50,885 nucleotides of DNA from UBA1162 sp049513695 (GTDB taxonomy: Bacteria; Chloroflexota; Dehalococcoidia; GIF9; UBA5629). The stretch spans positions 1 to 50,885 of the forward strand of contig JBEKVW010000001.1 in assembly GCA_049513695.1 (NCBI GenBank), in the 5' to 3' direction. Shown here piece after piece: positions 42,068 through 50,783 of this stretch. The position numbers and the translations under genes were made by a program. How positions within the stretch are numbered: the first letter of the stretch is position 1; the number at the start of each line of letters is the position of its first letter. The notes beneath the pieces are model-generated. The model ran no database searches and was not told the DNA's origin. It was given only the letters and a program-made list of their open reading frames with translations.

Positions 42068-42096
42068 TTGACACCCCAGGAGGCTTGGGCTACAAT
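42068..42096 (+). promoter_or_regulatory. Promoter of the bifunctional nuclease gene
   Basis: TTGACA (42068-42073), 17-bp spacer, TACAAT (42091-42096). The leader is about 27 nt and contains a GGAG ribosome-binding site. Confidence 0.75.
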
Positions 42097-42129
42097 CACA
42101 TTTAAGCCGTCTGCTCTGGAGAACTCTTA

Positions 42130-42915
42130 ATGAAAGAAATGCAAATCGACAGCATACGGGTTAGCCTGATGAACTACCAGCACGTGGTAATCCTCAAGGA
42201 AAGGCAAACCGACCGTTATCTTCCCATTTGGATAGGTCCTGCCGAGGCGGATGCCATTTCGATGAAGCTTCAGAACGTAGATGTATCCAGGCCGATGACG
42301 CATGACCTGCTGAAAAACACTATTTTTGCTCTCGAGTCTTTATCCGGCACTACCATCAACAGGATCGTGGTCAACGACCTGCGCTCCGATACCTTTTATG
42401 CCCAGATTGTATTCGAGTTCAACGAAGGCCCCCCTGTAATTGAAATTGAAGCTCAGGGTGGCGGCAACAAGGTGCGTGATTTCGAGAACGATTCCAGGCT
42501 TTCGCTCACATGGCAGGGCCGGGAATTTAAATCCACAATTGTGCGCAAATGGTTGGACTCCAAGAAGCACTTCATGGAAGTTGACGGCGGCGAAGGGTGG
42601 ATGTTTGAAGTCTTCTATGACGAGCATAATAAACGCTGGCTGCTGACTAAAATGAAGCTGGATTCACGTCCGAGCGATGCCATAGCACTGGCGGTCAGGG
42701 TAACTGCGCCCATTTACGCCGAAGAATCAGTCCTGGATAAGGCCGGCATCATCCTCGATGCAGAAACCGGTAAAATTACTCCGCAGACCAAGTCTGCCGA
42801 GGCTAACGCCGCGCAGCAGGAACAGGTTGACGAGCAGGAATTGAAGAAGCTTTCGGCTTTCTATGATTTCATCAATGGACTCGATCTCGATGATTTCGGC
42901 AAGAAAAAGGGTTAA
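42130..42915 (+). CDS. Bifunctional nuclease (DUF151) family protein with a large internal insertion
   Basis: 261 residues. The DUF151 core is split: MQIDSIRVSLMNYQHVVILKERQTDRYLPIWIGPAEADAISM at the start, LSGTTINRIVVNDLRSDTFYAQIVFE next, and SRPSDAIALAVRVTAPIYAEESVLDKAG after a break. Ordinary members go almost directly from the second to the third block; here about 70 residues intervene (about 108-180), including a KSTIVRKWLDSKKHF segment. UvrB/UvrC-like motifs have been reported in the family's C-terminal region, and some members have DNase/RNase activity. The acidic C-terminal tail ends FINGLDLDDFGKKKG. Function here not established. Confidence 0.8.
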   Translation: MKEMQIDSIRVSLMNYQHVVILKERQTDRYLPIWIGPAEADAISMKLQNVDVSRPMTHDLLKNTIFALESLSGTTINRIVVNDLRSDTFYAQIVFEFNEGPPVIEIEAQGGGNKVRDFENDSRLSLTWQGREFKSTIVRKWLDSKKHFMEVDGGEGWMFEVFYDEHNKRWLLTKMKLDSRPSDAIALAVRVTAPIYAEESVLDKAGIILDAETGKITPQTKSAEANAAQQEQVDEQELKKLSAFYDFINGLDLDDFGKKKG

Positions 42916-43037
42916 GCCTTGAATTCCTGAAATAAGTTGGCCCCTGCATGACTTTACAATTGTAAGCACCAGCATTGCTTAAAATGCGTAATTGCTAAGG
43001 CGTATCGGAGCACCCAAAAAAATCAATGGAAATTCCG

Positions 43038-43067
43038 TTGACGGATAAAAGTTGGACTTGTTATAAT
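43038..43067 (+). promoter_or_regulatory. ATP synthase operon promoter
   Basis: TTGACG (43038-43043), 18-bp spacer, TATAAT (43062-43067). The -10 box overlaps the first ATG of the atpI frame (43066), so transcription from it would begin at about 43074, next to the GTG at 43072. Confidence 0.6.
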
Positions 43068-43368
43068 GCCTGTGCTTAGACAAGATAAGGAACAGAAATC
43101 AGAAAAAAGACAGCTGCTAAGATCGTTCTGGTTTCTTTTTAACGTAGGTTGGTACGTCGCACTTAGCATGGTCGTGCCAATACTAATTGGTAAGTGGTTG
43201 GATGATCCCGAGAGATTGAACAGCGGATTACTGTGCACGTTAATAGGATTTATCACGGGAACCATGGTGGCAGCATACGGACTATACCGTATGCTGCGCC
43301 AGCTAATAAAAGAGCAAAAAGACATGGACGCCAAAAAGAACTCGATAAAGGAGCAGGACAGTGAGTAA
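43066..43368 (+). CDS. atpI: F0F1 ATP synthase-associated AtpZ/AtpI-like membrane protein
   Basis: 100 residues with two transmembrane helices (about 22-45 and 55-77). The pattern LFNVGWYVALSMVVPILIGKWLDD and the following GFITGTMVAAYGLYRML match the small AtpZ/AtpI assembly or ion-carrier proteins that precede atpB. The first ATG (43066) coincides with the -10 box, so the true start may be the GTG at 43072 or further downstream. The stop overlaps the atpB start by eight bases. Confidence 0.8.
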   Translation: MPVLRQDKEQKSEKRQLLRSFWFLFNVGWYVALSMVVPILIGKWLDDPERLNSGLLCTLIGFITGTMVAAYGLYRMLRQLIKEQKDMDAKKNSIKEQDSE

Positions 43369-44329
43369 ACTCGGTTGCTCCAGCCGTTTAATGGTAATCC
43401 TGGGCATTATAGTCCTGGCGCTCTTCCTGACGTCGTTTGTCATGGGACCGCTCGGCAGCAAGTTTTTCAATATCCAGGTCCCCAAGGACCTGCAGGTATC
43501 GAAACCCTTCGTACAGCTTCCTTCCGAACCGATTTTCCACATAGGCGGATTCAACATCACCAACACCGTTTTAGCGTCGTGGGTTACCATCCTGGTGCTG
43601 TTTCTGCTGTTCTTCTCCGCCACCAGGAAGATGAAAATCATACCTGGCAGAATGCAGAGTTTTGCCGAAGTAGTGGTCGAGGGCATCTATAATACCATTG
43701 AGGGCGTAGCAGGAGAAAAACACGTACGTACGTTTTTCCCCCTTATTACTACCATATTTTTGTACGTCGTCACCAACGCTCTGCTGGCCCTTATACCCCT
43801 GTGGGGCACCTGGGGCCCGGTTGAACACAGTGCCGAGGGCACGGTCATCATCCCGTTCCTGCGGGCAGCCAATACCGATGTTAATCTTACCCTTTCTATT
43901 GCCCTTATATCTTTTTGCTTTATTGAATATCTTGGCTTCAGCAAGATCGGCCCGCTCAAATATATCGATTCATTCTTCAAGTTCAGCGAGCTGGGCAAAG
44001 CCTTCGGAAAGCTTTTCAAGGGCGACGCCAAATCATTTATCAGCGGTTTTGCTTTCGGTTTCATAAATATATATGTAGGGTTGCTGGAAATTTTAAGCCA
44101 CTTTATCAGGATAGTAAGCTTTACCTTCCGTCTATTTGGCAATATGACTGCCGGTGAAATATTGCTCGGCGTAATGACCTTTCTGGTAGCTTTTATAGCT
44201 CCCGTCCCATTCTACGGGCTTGAAACCCTGGTCGGTTTCCTTCAGGCTATGATCTTTGCCGGGTTAACACTGGTATTCGGAGTTATGGCAGTAACCTCGC
44301 ACCATGAAGAGGGTGCTGAACAACATTAA
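43361..44329 (+). CDS. atpB: ATP synthase subunit a
   Basis: 322 residues, GTG start at 43361 overlapping atpI. Subunit a forms the ion half-channels beside the c-ring. The essential Arg lies in IRIVSFTFRLFGNMTAGEILLGV, and the C-terminal helix (FYGLETLVGFLQAMIFAGLTLVFG) carries the conserved Gln. The N-terminal part is a signal-anchor-like helix followed by about 60 periplasmic residues, somewhat long for the family. Confidence 0.96.
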   Translation: MSKLGCSSRLMVILGIIVLALFLTSFVMGPLGSKFFNIQVPKDLQVSKPFVQLPSEPIFHIGGFNITNTVLASWVTILVLFLLFFSATRKMKIIPGRMQSFAEVVVEGIYNTIEGVAGEKHVRTFFPLITTIFLYVVTNALLALIPLWGTWGPVEHSAEGTVIIPFLRAANTDVNLTLSIALISFCFIEYLGFSKIGPLKYIDSFFKFSELGKAFGKLFKGDAKSFISGFAFGFINIYVGLLEILSHFIRIVSFTFRLFGNMTAGEILLGVMTFLVAFIAPVPFYGLETLVGFLQAMIFAGLTLVFGVMAVTSHHEEGAEQH

Positions 44330-44360
44330 TAATTACGGACAAGTAAAAAGGAGGAATTAG

Positions 44361-44591
44361 ATGGACGCTCAAACTATGAAAATGTTAGGTGCTGGTCTTG
44401 CCGGTGGTCTGGGAATGCTTGGACCTGGCATCGGCCTTGGATTGATTGGACTTGGCGCCATGCAGGCGTTAGGCCGCAACCCAGAAGCCAGAGGCGCCAT
44501 TCTGACCAATATGATCCTTATCGGCGCTCTTGCAGAAGCAATCGGCATCTACGCTTTGATTATAGCCATCCTTCTCGCCATGGTCGTCTAA
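44361..44591 (+). CDS. atpE: ATP synthase subunit c
   Basis: 76 residues, a hairpin of two glycine-rich membrane helices joined by the polar loop ALGRNPEARG. The ion-binding carboxylate is the Glu in LAEAIGIYALI. The residues that make sodium-type rings (Gln in helix 1 and Ser after the Glu) are Leu and Ala here, so a proton-driven ring is more likely. Strong GGAGG ribosome-binding site, as expected for the most abundant subunit. Confidence 0.97.
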   Translation: MDAQTMKMLGAGLAGGLGMLGPGIGLGLIGLGAMQALGRNPEARGAILTNMILIGALAEAIGIYALIIAILLAMVV

Positions 44592-44698
44592 TAACTATGA
44601 AAGGCAGGGCACGTACTTGGTTGCGCGCCCGCCCGGTGACGGAAATTATAGCTGGCACCGCATGAGAAAATACAGGAAAATGGAAGTTTGAGGTAAAT

Positions 44699-45199
44699 AT
44701 GGAAAGTATCGGCATCAATTGGCAACTGCTGGTTGCTTTTCTGGTCAACTTCCTTGTTTTGTTCGGCCTTCTCACCGCAATCCTGTACAAGCCGGTCCTC
44801 AAGATGCTGGACGAAAGACAGGCTAAGATAAAGGAAAGCCTTGAACAGGCAGAGAAAATTAAGGAGCAGACGAGCCGCAGCGAAGAGCAGATCAAAGCAG
44901 CGGTTGTAGCTGCACGCAAAGAAGGGCAGGTGATAATTGCCCAAGCCTCCCAGATTGCTGAGAAAATGAAGGAAGAGGCCAAAGACGGAGCGCGCAGGGA
45001 AGCAGACTCTATCATCACCAAAGCCAGAGCTGAGATCAAACTGGAGCGCGACAAGTCCATTGCAGAGTTGCGATCAGAGTTCTCCAACCTTACTGTCCTC
45101 GCAGCAGAGAAGGTAATTAAGGAATCACTGGACGCACACAAACACACCAAACTTATCAATGAGGTCCTAGACCAGAGCAACACTTTTAAACGGAATTAG
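44699..45199 (+). CDS. atpF: ATP synthase subunit b
   Basis: 166 residues: one N-terminal membrane helix (about 8-28), then a long charged helix running to the C-terminus with the LLDERQAKIKESLEQAE-like start of the peripheral stalk. ATG with a GAGG ribosome-binding site after a 107-base gap from atpE. Only one b-type gene is present, so the stalk is probably a homodimer. Confidence 0.95.
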   Translation: MESIGINWQLLVAFLVNFLVLFGLLTAILYKPVLKMLDERQAKIKESLEQAEKIKEQTSRSEEQIKAAVVAARKEGQVIIAQASQIAEKMKEEAKDGARREADSIITKARAEIKLERDKSIAELRSEFSNLTVLAAEKVIKESLDAHKHTKLINEVLDQSNTFKRN

Positions 45200-45212
45200 A
45201 TAGGATAGCTAA

Positions 45213-45752
45213 ATGATATCAACGATTTCTGCCAGGCGTTATGCTCAAGCGATTTTTCAGATCGCAGAGGCGAATAAGAACCTGGATGAATGGCAAAAAG
45301 AGCTCGGCAAGCTTGCCGAGCTCATGAAAGATCGTGAGATGGTAAACCTGATCGATCACCCTAAAGTGCCGTTCAATCTAAAATCAGAGCTGATCAAACA
45401 GAAGCTTAAGACGTCAAACGAGCTTGTCCTTAACCTGTGCTACCTGCTAATTTTAAAGGATAAGTTAAAGAACGTGGACCAAATAGCAGATGAATACGGA
45501 GCACTCCTTGATGAGCAGCGCGGCATCAAGCATGCCCTGGTAACGACGGCTGTCGCTATCGACGATACTGAAAAGCAGAGGATTGCAGGCCAGCTCGAAA
45601 AAATAACTGGAAAGAAAGTATCAGTTAAGCTCCAGGTCAACCCGTCCATAGTCGGCGGGATGGTCGCCAGAATCGGAGACACCTTAATCGACGGCAGCGT
45701 CCGCAACAAGCTGGACCTGCTCAGGAGAGACCTGGTAGAAGCTAGTAAATAA
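45213..45752 (+). CDS. atpH: ATP synthase subunit delta
   Basis: 179 residues. The OSCP/delta signature is seen at the N-terminus (ISARRYAQAIFQIAEANKNLDEWQKEL) and at the C-terminus (INPSIVGGMVARIGDTLIDGSVRNKLDLLRRDL-like). It links the peripheral stalk to the top of F1. It is 13 bases after atpF. Confidence 0.96.
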   Translation: MISTISARRYAQAIFQIAEANKNLDEWQKELGKLAELMKDREMVNLIDHPKVPFNLKSELIKQKLKTSNELVLNLCYLLILKDKLKNVDQIADEYGALLDEQRGIKHALVTTAVAIDDTEKQRIAGQLEKITGKKVSVKLQVNPSIVGGMVARIGDTLIDGSVRNKLDLLRRDLVEASK

Positions 45753-45776
45753 ACAACCTTTAAGGGGGTGAGCAGA

Positions 45777-47288
45777 TTGAAATCCCAGGAAAAAGACATA
45801 GTATCGGTAATAAAAGAACAGATCGAGCACTTCGGTGCCACTGCCACCATGGTAGACGTTGGAACCGTGGTAGAAGTCGGCGACGGTGTCGCCCGCATCC
45901 AGGGCTTACGCAAGGCTAAGAATAATGAATTGCTGGCCTTCCCCAACGGCATAATGGGACTGGCACTCAACCTGGAAGAAGATAATGTGGCCGCAGTTAT
46001 TCTTGGTGAATACAGCCATCTCAAGGAAGGCGATGAAGTGCATTGCACCGGTCGCGTCGTAGAAGTCCCGGTTGGAAAAGAGCTCATCGGCCGTGTAGTA
46101 AATACGCTGGGTCAGCCGTTGGACGGTCTGGGACCCGTCAAGACATCCAAGACCCGCCCTGTCGAACGTATCGCCCCCAACGTCGTAGACAGGCAGCCGG
46201 TAAACGTTTCCGTTCATACAGGTATAAAATGCGTGGATGCGCTCATACCTATCGGACGCGGACAGCGCGAACTTATCATCGGCGACCGCTCCATCGGTAA
46301 ATCGGCGGTTGCGATCGACACTATCATTGCGCAGAAAGGCAAAGACCTGATCTGTATTTACGTGGCCATCGGCCAGAAAACGGCCAAGGTCGCCAATGTC
46401 GTAGAAACATTGAGGAAATACGGCGCCATGGATCACACTGTGGTCGTGGTTGCCTCCGCCTCCGATCCCGCCTCAATGCAATATCTGTCAGCCTATGCAG
46501 GCTGCGCTATCGGCGAAGAGTTCATGGAGCAGGGCAAGGATGCCTTAATAATATATGATGACCTTTCCAAGCATGCCTGGGCCTACCGCCAGGTATCGCT
46601 GATCCTGCGCCGGCCGCCCGGCCGTGAAGCCTATCCGGGCGATGTGTTCTATCTGCATTCCAGGCTTCTAGAGCGCGCTGCCAAGCTCTCCGCAGAGCTC
46701 GGCGGTGGTTCTCTTACCGCCCTGCCTGTCATCGAAATCCAGGCCGGCGACATGTCGGCTTATATACCCACCAACGTTATCTCCATCACCGACGGCCAGA
46801 TACTGCTGGAAACAGATATGTTCAATGCCGGTATTCGTCCTTCGCTGAACGTAGGCCTTTCGGTATCCCGCGTAGGCGGCAATGCTCAAACTAAAGCCAT
46901 GCGCCAGGTTGCCGGCAAACTCAGGCTGGATATGGCCCAGTATGCCGAGCTGGCAACGTTCGCGCAGTTCGGCGCTTCGGACCTGGACAAAGCTACCCTG
47001 GCACAACTGGAACGCGGCAAGCGTATGACCGAGATCCTCAAGCAGCCGCAATATGCACCTCTTTCGCTGGAAAATGAAGTCATGATACTCTTTGCCGTTA
47101 CCAACGGGTTCATTGATGACGTACCCGTCGACAAGGTATCCGCCTTCGAGAATGCATTCTACAAATTCATGGCCAACAGCCACCCTCAGGTCGGCCAAAA
47201 GATAGCAGCCGATAAGCAGTTGAAACCGGAAATTGAAGCAGAACTCAAGAAGGCAATTGCAGAATTTAAACAGAGTTCTGCTTATTGA
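45777..47288 (+). CDS. atpA: ATP synthase subunit alpha
   Basis: 503 residues from a TTG at 45777, chosen because AAGGGGG lies 8 bases upstream; a GTG at 45768 overlaps that site. Alpha is the non-catalytic nucleotide-binding subunit of F1. Its P-loop reads GDRSIGKSA, where most alphas have GDRQTGKTA, so the conserved Gln is Ser. The remaining blocks are typical: the crown (VGDGVARIQGL), IVVVASASDPASMQYL, and GGNAQTKAMRQVAGKLRLDMAQY. Confidence 0.96.
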   Translation: MKSQEKDIVSVIKEQIEHFGATATMVDVGTVVEVGDGVARIQGLRKAKNNELLAFPNGIMGLALNLEEDNVAAVILGEYSHLKEGDEVHCTGRVVEVPVGKELIGRVVNTLGQPLDGLGPVKTSKTRPVERIAPNVVDRQPVNVSVHTGIKCVDALIPIGRGQRELIIGDRSIGKSAVAIDTIIAQKGKDLICIYVAIGQKTAKVANVVETLRKYGAMDHTVVVVASASDPASMQYLSAYAGCAIGEEFMEQGKDALIIYDDLSKHAWAYRQVSLILRRPPGREAYPGDVFYLHSRLLERAAKLSAELGGGSLTALPVIEIQAGDMSAYIPTNVISITDGQILLETDMFNAGIRPSLNVGLSVSRVGGNAQTKAMRQVAGKLRLDMAQYAELATFAQFGASDLDKATLAQLERGKRMTEILKQPQYAPLSLENEVMILFAVTNGFIDDVPVDKVSAFENAFYKFMANSHPQVGQKIAADKQLKPEIEAELKKAIAEFKQSSAY

Positions 47289-47297
47289 GGCGATTAG

Positions 47298-48155
47298 ATG
47301 GTAAGTCCAAAAGTACTTAGACGCCGGATACGCAGTGTCCAGAGCACGGCCAAAATAACCCGTGCCATGGAAATGATCGCCACTGCAAAAATGAAAAAGG
47401 CACAGGACATGGCCATTGCCGGTAGACCTTACAGCAACAAGATCATGCAGGTCATCGCCGACCTGTCTGCACAGGCTGCTGCCGGCGGTGCGGTACATCC
47501 GCTGCTGATTAACCGCCCGGTAAAGAGAATAGGCATCGTCCTCATTACCAGCGACCGCGGCCTCTGCGGCGGGTTGAATACTAATCTCAACAGGCTGGTC
47601 GGCAATTTCATCCTGGAACAGAAGGTACCGGTCAGCGTTATTACAGTCGGGAGCAAAGGCCGCGATTTCATGCGCCGGTCAATGCGGGATATACGCGCGG
47701 AGTTTGTCAAATTGGGCGACCGGCCTAAGATGGACGATACCATGCCGATATCGCATATAGTGATTGAAGACTATATCAGCGGATTGTATGATCGCGTTTA
47801 CGTAGCCTACTCCAGGTTCATCAATTTGATGAGCCAGAAACCGACTCTGGAACTGGTGCTGCCGGTCGAACCGGCGGTACTACCCAAAACCGTCAGCCCG
47901 GAATATATTTTCGAACCCAACGCCGCATTTGTTCTCGACGAACTTCTGCCAAGGTTCGTTGAAATGCAGGTATACCATGCCATACTTGAAGCGGTCGCCA
48001 GCGAGCAATCGGCACGCATGATGGCCATGCGTAATGCCACTGACAATGCTTATGATGTTATTGCTGAATTGACGCTGACGATGAACAAGGCACGGCAGGA
48101 AATGATCACTAAGGAACTGCTCGACATCGTCGCAGGCGTTGAAGGTCTCAAATAG
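47298..48155 (+). CDS. atpG: ATP synthase subunit gamma
   Basis: 285 residues. The rotor shaft termini are intact: RRIRSVQSTAKITRAMEMIATAKMKKAQ at the N-terminus and SEQSARMMAMRNATDNAYDVI...LTLTMNKARQEMITKELLDIVAG at the C-terminus. SDRGLCGGLNTNL is the conserved Rossmann-domain block. It begins 9 bases after atpA. Confidence 0.97.
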   Translation: MVSPKVLRRRIRSVQSTAKITRAMEMIATAKMKKAQDMAIAGRPYSNKIMQVIADLSAQAAAGGAVHPLLINRPVKRIGIVLITSDRGLCGGLNTNLNRLVGNFILEQKVPVSVITVGSKGRDFMRRSMRDIRAEFVKLGDRPKMDDTMPISHIVIEDYISGLYDRVYVAYSRFINLMSQKPTLELVLPVEPAVLPKTVSPEYIFEPNAAFVLDELLPRFVEMQVYHAILEAVASEQSARMMAMRNATDNAYDVIAELTLTMNKARQEMITKELLDIVAGVEGLK

Positions 48156-48165
48156 GAGGTGCACA

Positions 48166-49557
48166 TTGGCAAAAGGTAAAGTAATACAGGTAATCGGCAC
48201 GGTAGTTGATGTCGAATTCCCCCAGGAAGAACTGCCTGCGATTTATAACGCTCTTGAAATCATGCAAGATGGAGAGAAAATCGTACTGGAAACGGTTGCC
48301 CATATAGGCAATAACTGGGTGCGCTGCCTGGCCATGTGTCCTACCGAGGGCCTTCAGAGAGGCGCCGAGGCTGTGGATACAGGCGCCCCAATTTCCGTGC
48401 CGGTAGGAAAAGCTGCACTCGGCAGGCTTTTCAATGTCTTCGGCGATGTACTTGATAAATTGGGTGAGGTCAAATCCAAGGATAGATTGCCAATTCACCG
48501 TGACCCTCCCACACTCGCAGAACAGGAAACCACCATCCAGATGCTCGAGACCGGAATCAAGGTTATCGATTTGATCACCCCCTTCACCAGGGGCGGTAAG
48601 ATCGGCGCATATGGCGGCGCGGGCGTGGGTAAGACGGTTATCATCCAGGAGCTCATCCATAATATCGCCACTGCGCACGGCGGCTATTCGGTATTTGCCG
48701 GCGTGGGCGAAAGGTCCAGGGAAGGCAATGACCTGTGGCGTGAAATGAAAGAATCCGGCGTGATCGAAAAGACCATCATGGTCTTCGGACAGATGAACGA
48801 GCCGCCCGGTGTACGTGCCCGCGTGGCGCTTACCGGTGTTACCTTTGCAGAGTATTTCCGTGACTCAGAGGGACTGGACGTCCTTCTGTTCGTAGATAAT
48901 ATTTACCGCCATATCCTCGCCAACATGGAAGTGTCCGCTCTCCTCGGCCGTATGCCCTCGGCAGTAGGTTATCAGCCGACCCTGGGCACAGACGTAGCCG
49001 AAATGGAAGACCGCATCACATCTACCAAGAAAGGCTCCATCACATCGTTCCAGGCCATCTATGTACCTGCCGACGACTACACCGATCCCGGTATCGTCAC
49101 CACCTTCGGCCATCTCGACGGCGTAGTCTCCCTCGAAAGGTCCATCGCTGCTCTGGGTATCTACCCTGCAGTGGACCCGCTGTCATCCACCTCCCGCATC
49201 CTTGACCCCAATGTGGTCGGCGAAGATCACTACCGGGCTGCCCGAGGCGTACAAAAGGTGCTGCAGCGCTATAAGGACCTTCAGGACGTGATCGCCATCC
49301 TCGGTATGGAAGAGTTGAGCGAAGAGGATAAGATTACCGTTAACCGGGCCCGCCGCATCCAGAGGTTCCTGTCACAGCCCATGTTCGTGGCTGAGCCCTT
49401 CACCGGCATCCCGGGTAAATACGTATCTATCAAAGACACGGTGAGAGGGTTCAACGAGATATTAGCCGGCAAATGGGACCACCTGCCCGAATCAGCATTC
49501 CTAATGGTTGGAACAATCGAAGAGGCCGCCGAGAAAGCTCAGAAAGTAGGGGCGTAA
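48166..49557 (+). CDS. atpD: ATP synthase subunit beta
   Basis: 463 residues from a TTG at 48166 with GGAGG seven bases upstream; an in-frame ATG at 48139 lies inside atpG and gives a non-homologous extension. Catalytic features are Walker A GGAGVGKTV, the catalytic Glu in GERSREGNDLW and the DELSEED-like lever (MEELSEEDKITV). LLFVDNIYRHILANMEVSALLGRMPS is close to the family sequence. Confidence 0.97.
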   Translation: MAKGKVIQVIGTVVDVEFPQEELPAIYNALEIMQDGEKIVLETVAHIGNNWVRCLAMCPTEGLQRGAEAVDTGAPISVPVGKAALGRLFNVFGDVLDKLGEVKSKDRLPIHRDPPTLAEQETTIQMLETGIKVIDLITPFTRGGKIGAYGGAGVGKTVIIQELIHNIATAHGGYSVFAGVGERSREGNDLWREMKESGVIEKTIMVFGQMNEPPGVRARVALTGVTFAEYFRDSEGLDVLLFVDNIYRHILANMEVSALLGRMPSAVGYQPTLGTDVAEMEDRITSTKKGSITSFQAIYVPADDYTDPGIVTTFGHLDGVVSLERSIAALGIYPAVDPLSSTSRILDPNVVGEDHYRAARGVQKVLQRYKDLQDVIAILGMEELSEEDKITVNRARRIQRFLSQPMFVAEPFTGIPGKYVSIKDTVRGFNEILAGKWDHLPESAFLMVGTIEEAAEKAQKVGA

Positions 49558-49559
49558 TT

Positions 49560-50000
49560 ATGCCGACTATAAAGTTAGAGGTTGTCACTGCTGAACGCCA
49601 GGTCTTTTCCGAGGACGTGACCACCATCATTGCCGAGGGCGTAGATGGGCAGATGACTATTCTTCCCAAGCATGCCCCCCTGATCACCATGCTGGCGCCG
49701 GGTGAACTGGTTATCCGCAAAGACGGCGAAGAGATGTATATGTCTATAAGCGGCGGATTCCTCGAGGTCAGGCCGGACAAAGTAATCGTACTGGCAGATG
49801 CCTGCGAACGCAGCGATGAGATCGATATCGAGCGCGCAAAGGAAGCCAAGAAAAGAGCTGAGGAAAGGCTGAAGAACCTTACAGACGAGATCGACCAGAG
49901 CAGAGCAGAGGCAGCTCTGAGACGGTCTATGGCCCGCTTGCGTGTTGTCGAGAAACGCCGCAGGACTCCCGGATACAGGCCAAGCGGCACATCAGTATAA
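49560..50000 (+). CDS. atpC: ATP synthase subunit epsilon
   Basis: 146 residues from the ATG two bases after the atpD stop. The N-terminal beta sandwich (KLEVVTAERQVFSEDVTTIIAEGVDGQMTILPKHAPLITML) and the C-terminal helical hairpin (IDIERAKEAKKRAEERL) are present. Epsilon couples rotor and c-ring and may inhibit ATP hydrolysis. Last gene of the operon, followed by a strong terminator. Confidence 0.96.
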   Translation: MPTIKLEVVTAERQVFSEDVTTIIAEGVDGQMTILPKHAPLITMLAPGELVIRKDGEEMYMSISGGFLEVRPDKVIVLADACERSDEIDIERAKEAKKRAEERLKNLTDEIDQSRAEAALRRSMARLRVVEKRRRTPGYRPSGTSV

Positions 50001-50019
50001 TCTAGATACAAAAATATAA

Positions 50020-50056
50020 GCCAATATCGATCGCACGGTCGATATTGGCTTTTTTA
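50020..50056. terminator. Bidirectional intrinsic terminator between atpC and khpA
   Basis: The arms GCCAATATCGA (50020-50030) and TCGATATTGGC (50039-50049) are perfect complements with an 8-nt loop. TTTTTT follows on the plus strand and TTATATTTTTG on the minus strand, so it can serve both converging operons. Confidence 0.92.
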
Positions 50057-50072
50057 TTAATCGGATTTGGTT

Positions 50073-50303
50073 TTAGACGATTTCCAGTCTAACCCTGGTA
50101 CCTTCTTTAGTGGCTACCACACGTAACAGGGTACGCATAGCTTCGGCAACCCTACCCTGCTTGCCTATCACCCTGCCCTTATCCTCCGCATTGACTTCCA
50201 GTTTGATAACTACCCCACCCGAGTCAGTCTCTTCAGTTACTTTGACATCATTGGGTGCGCTGACGATGGACTTGGAAATGTATTCGACTAACTCCTTCAT
50301 CAT
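50073..50303 (-). CDS. khpA: KH-domain RNA-binding protein KhpA (YlqC family)
   Basis: 76 residues forming a single KH domain; the GxxG loop is IGKQGRVAEAMRTLL. In Gram-positive bacteria KhpA is an RNA chaperone that partners with KhpB. The ATG overlaps the rpsP stop by four bases (ATGA), the usual rpsP-khpA order. Confidence 0.93.
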   Translation of the reverse strand: MMKELVEYISKSIVSAPNDVKVTEETDSGGVVIKLEVNAEDKGRVIGKQGRVAEAMRTLLRVVATKEGTRVRLEIV

Positions 50304-50644
50304 GCCTTCACCTCAGTACTAGATTTAGATTTTTTCTTCTGTTTCTGAGTAGTCTTCTGTACCGCCTGCCTGAACTTCCTGGTCGGATGAGCCGATTTAA
50401 ATTTGTCCATAACCCCGGCTTTGGACAACAATCTATACGTTGTCTCAGATGGCTGAGCACCTTTCTCTAACCATGCCAGGGCTTTTTCCTCGTCAACATT
50501 TATAGTTTCGGGATCGTTAAGGGGATTATAATTCCCGATAACTTCAATAAAGGCGCCTTCCCGAGGTGACCTGCTATCTGTTACTACGATTCTGTACATT
50601 GGCTTGTGTCGGGCGCCTATTCTTCTTAACCTGATTTTTACCAT
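50300..50644 (-). CDS. rpsP: 30S ribosomal protein S16
   Basis: 114 residues. The S16 core is MVKIRLRRIGARHKPMYRIVVTDSRSPREGAFIEVIGNYNP and the NVDEEKALAWLEKGAQPSETTYRLLSKAGVM block; a lysine-rich tail of about 30 residues extends the C-terminus. It leads the rpsP-khpA pair; rimM and trmD would be expected downstream but the atp operon intervenes. Confidence 0.97.
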   Translation of the reverse strand: MVKIRLRRIGARHKPMYRIVVTDSRSPREGAFIEVIGNYNPLNDPETINVDEEKALAWLEKGAQPSETTYRLLSKAGVMDKFKSAHPTRKFRQAVQKTTQKQKKKSKSSTEVKA

Positions 50645-50685
50645 GATCTCAGTCTAACTTAATTAGTCCTCCATTTTTATTCGCT

Positions 50686-50714
50686 ATTATGCATGAAGCA
50701 TATATACCTGTCAA
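50686..50714 (-). promoter_or_regulatory. rpsP promoter
   Basis: Minus-strand TTGACA (50709-50714), 17-bp spacer, CATAAT (50686-50691), giving a leader of about 35-40 nt that contains GGAGG far (about 20 bases) from the ATG. Confidence 0.75.
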
Positions 50715-50783
50715 CAATATCACAGATTGCGCCACTCTCATTTTGGATGGAAACAAGATAAGTTTCTGAAATGAAAACCGATT

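Noticed and set aside
48139..48165. ATG start of atpD inside atpG
   Set aside because: The TTG at 48166 has a GGAGG site and begins exactly where beta homologues begin.
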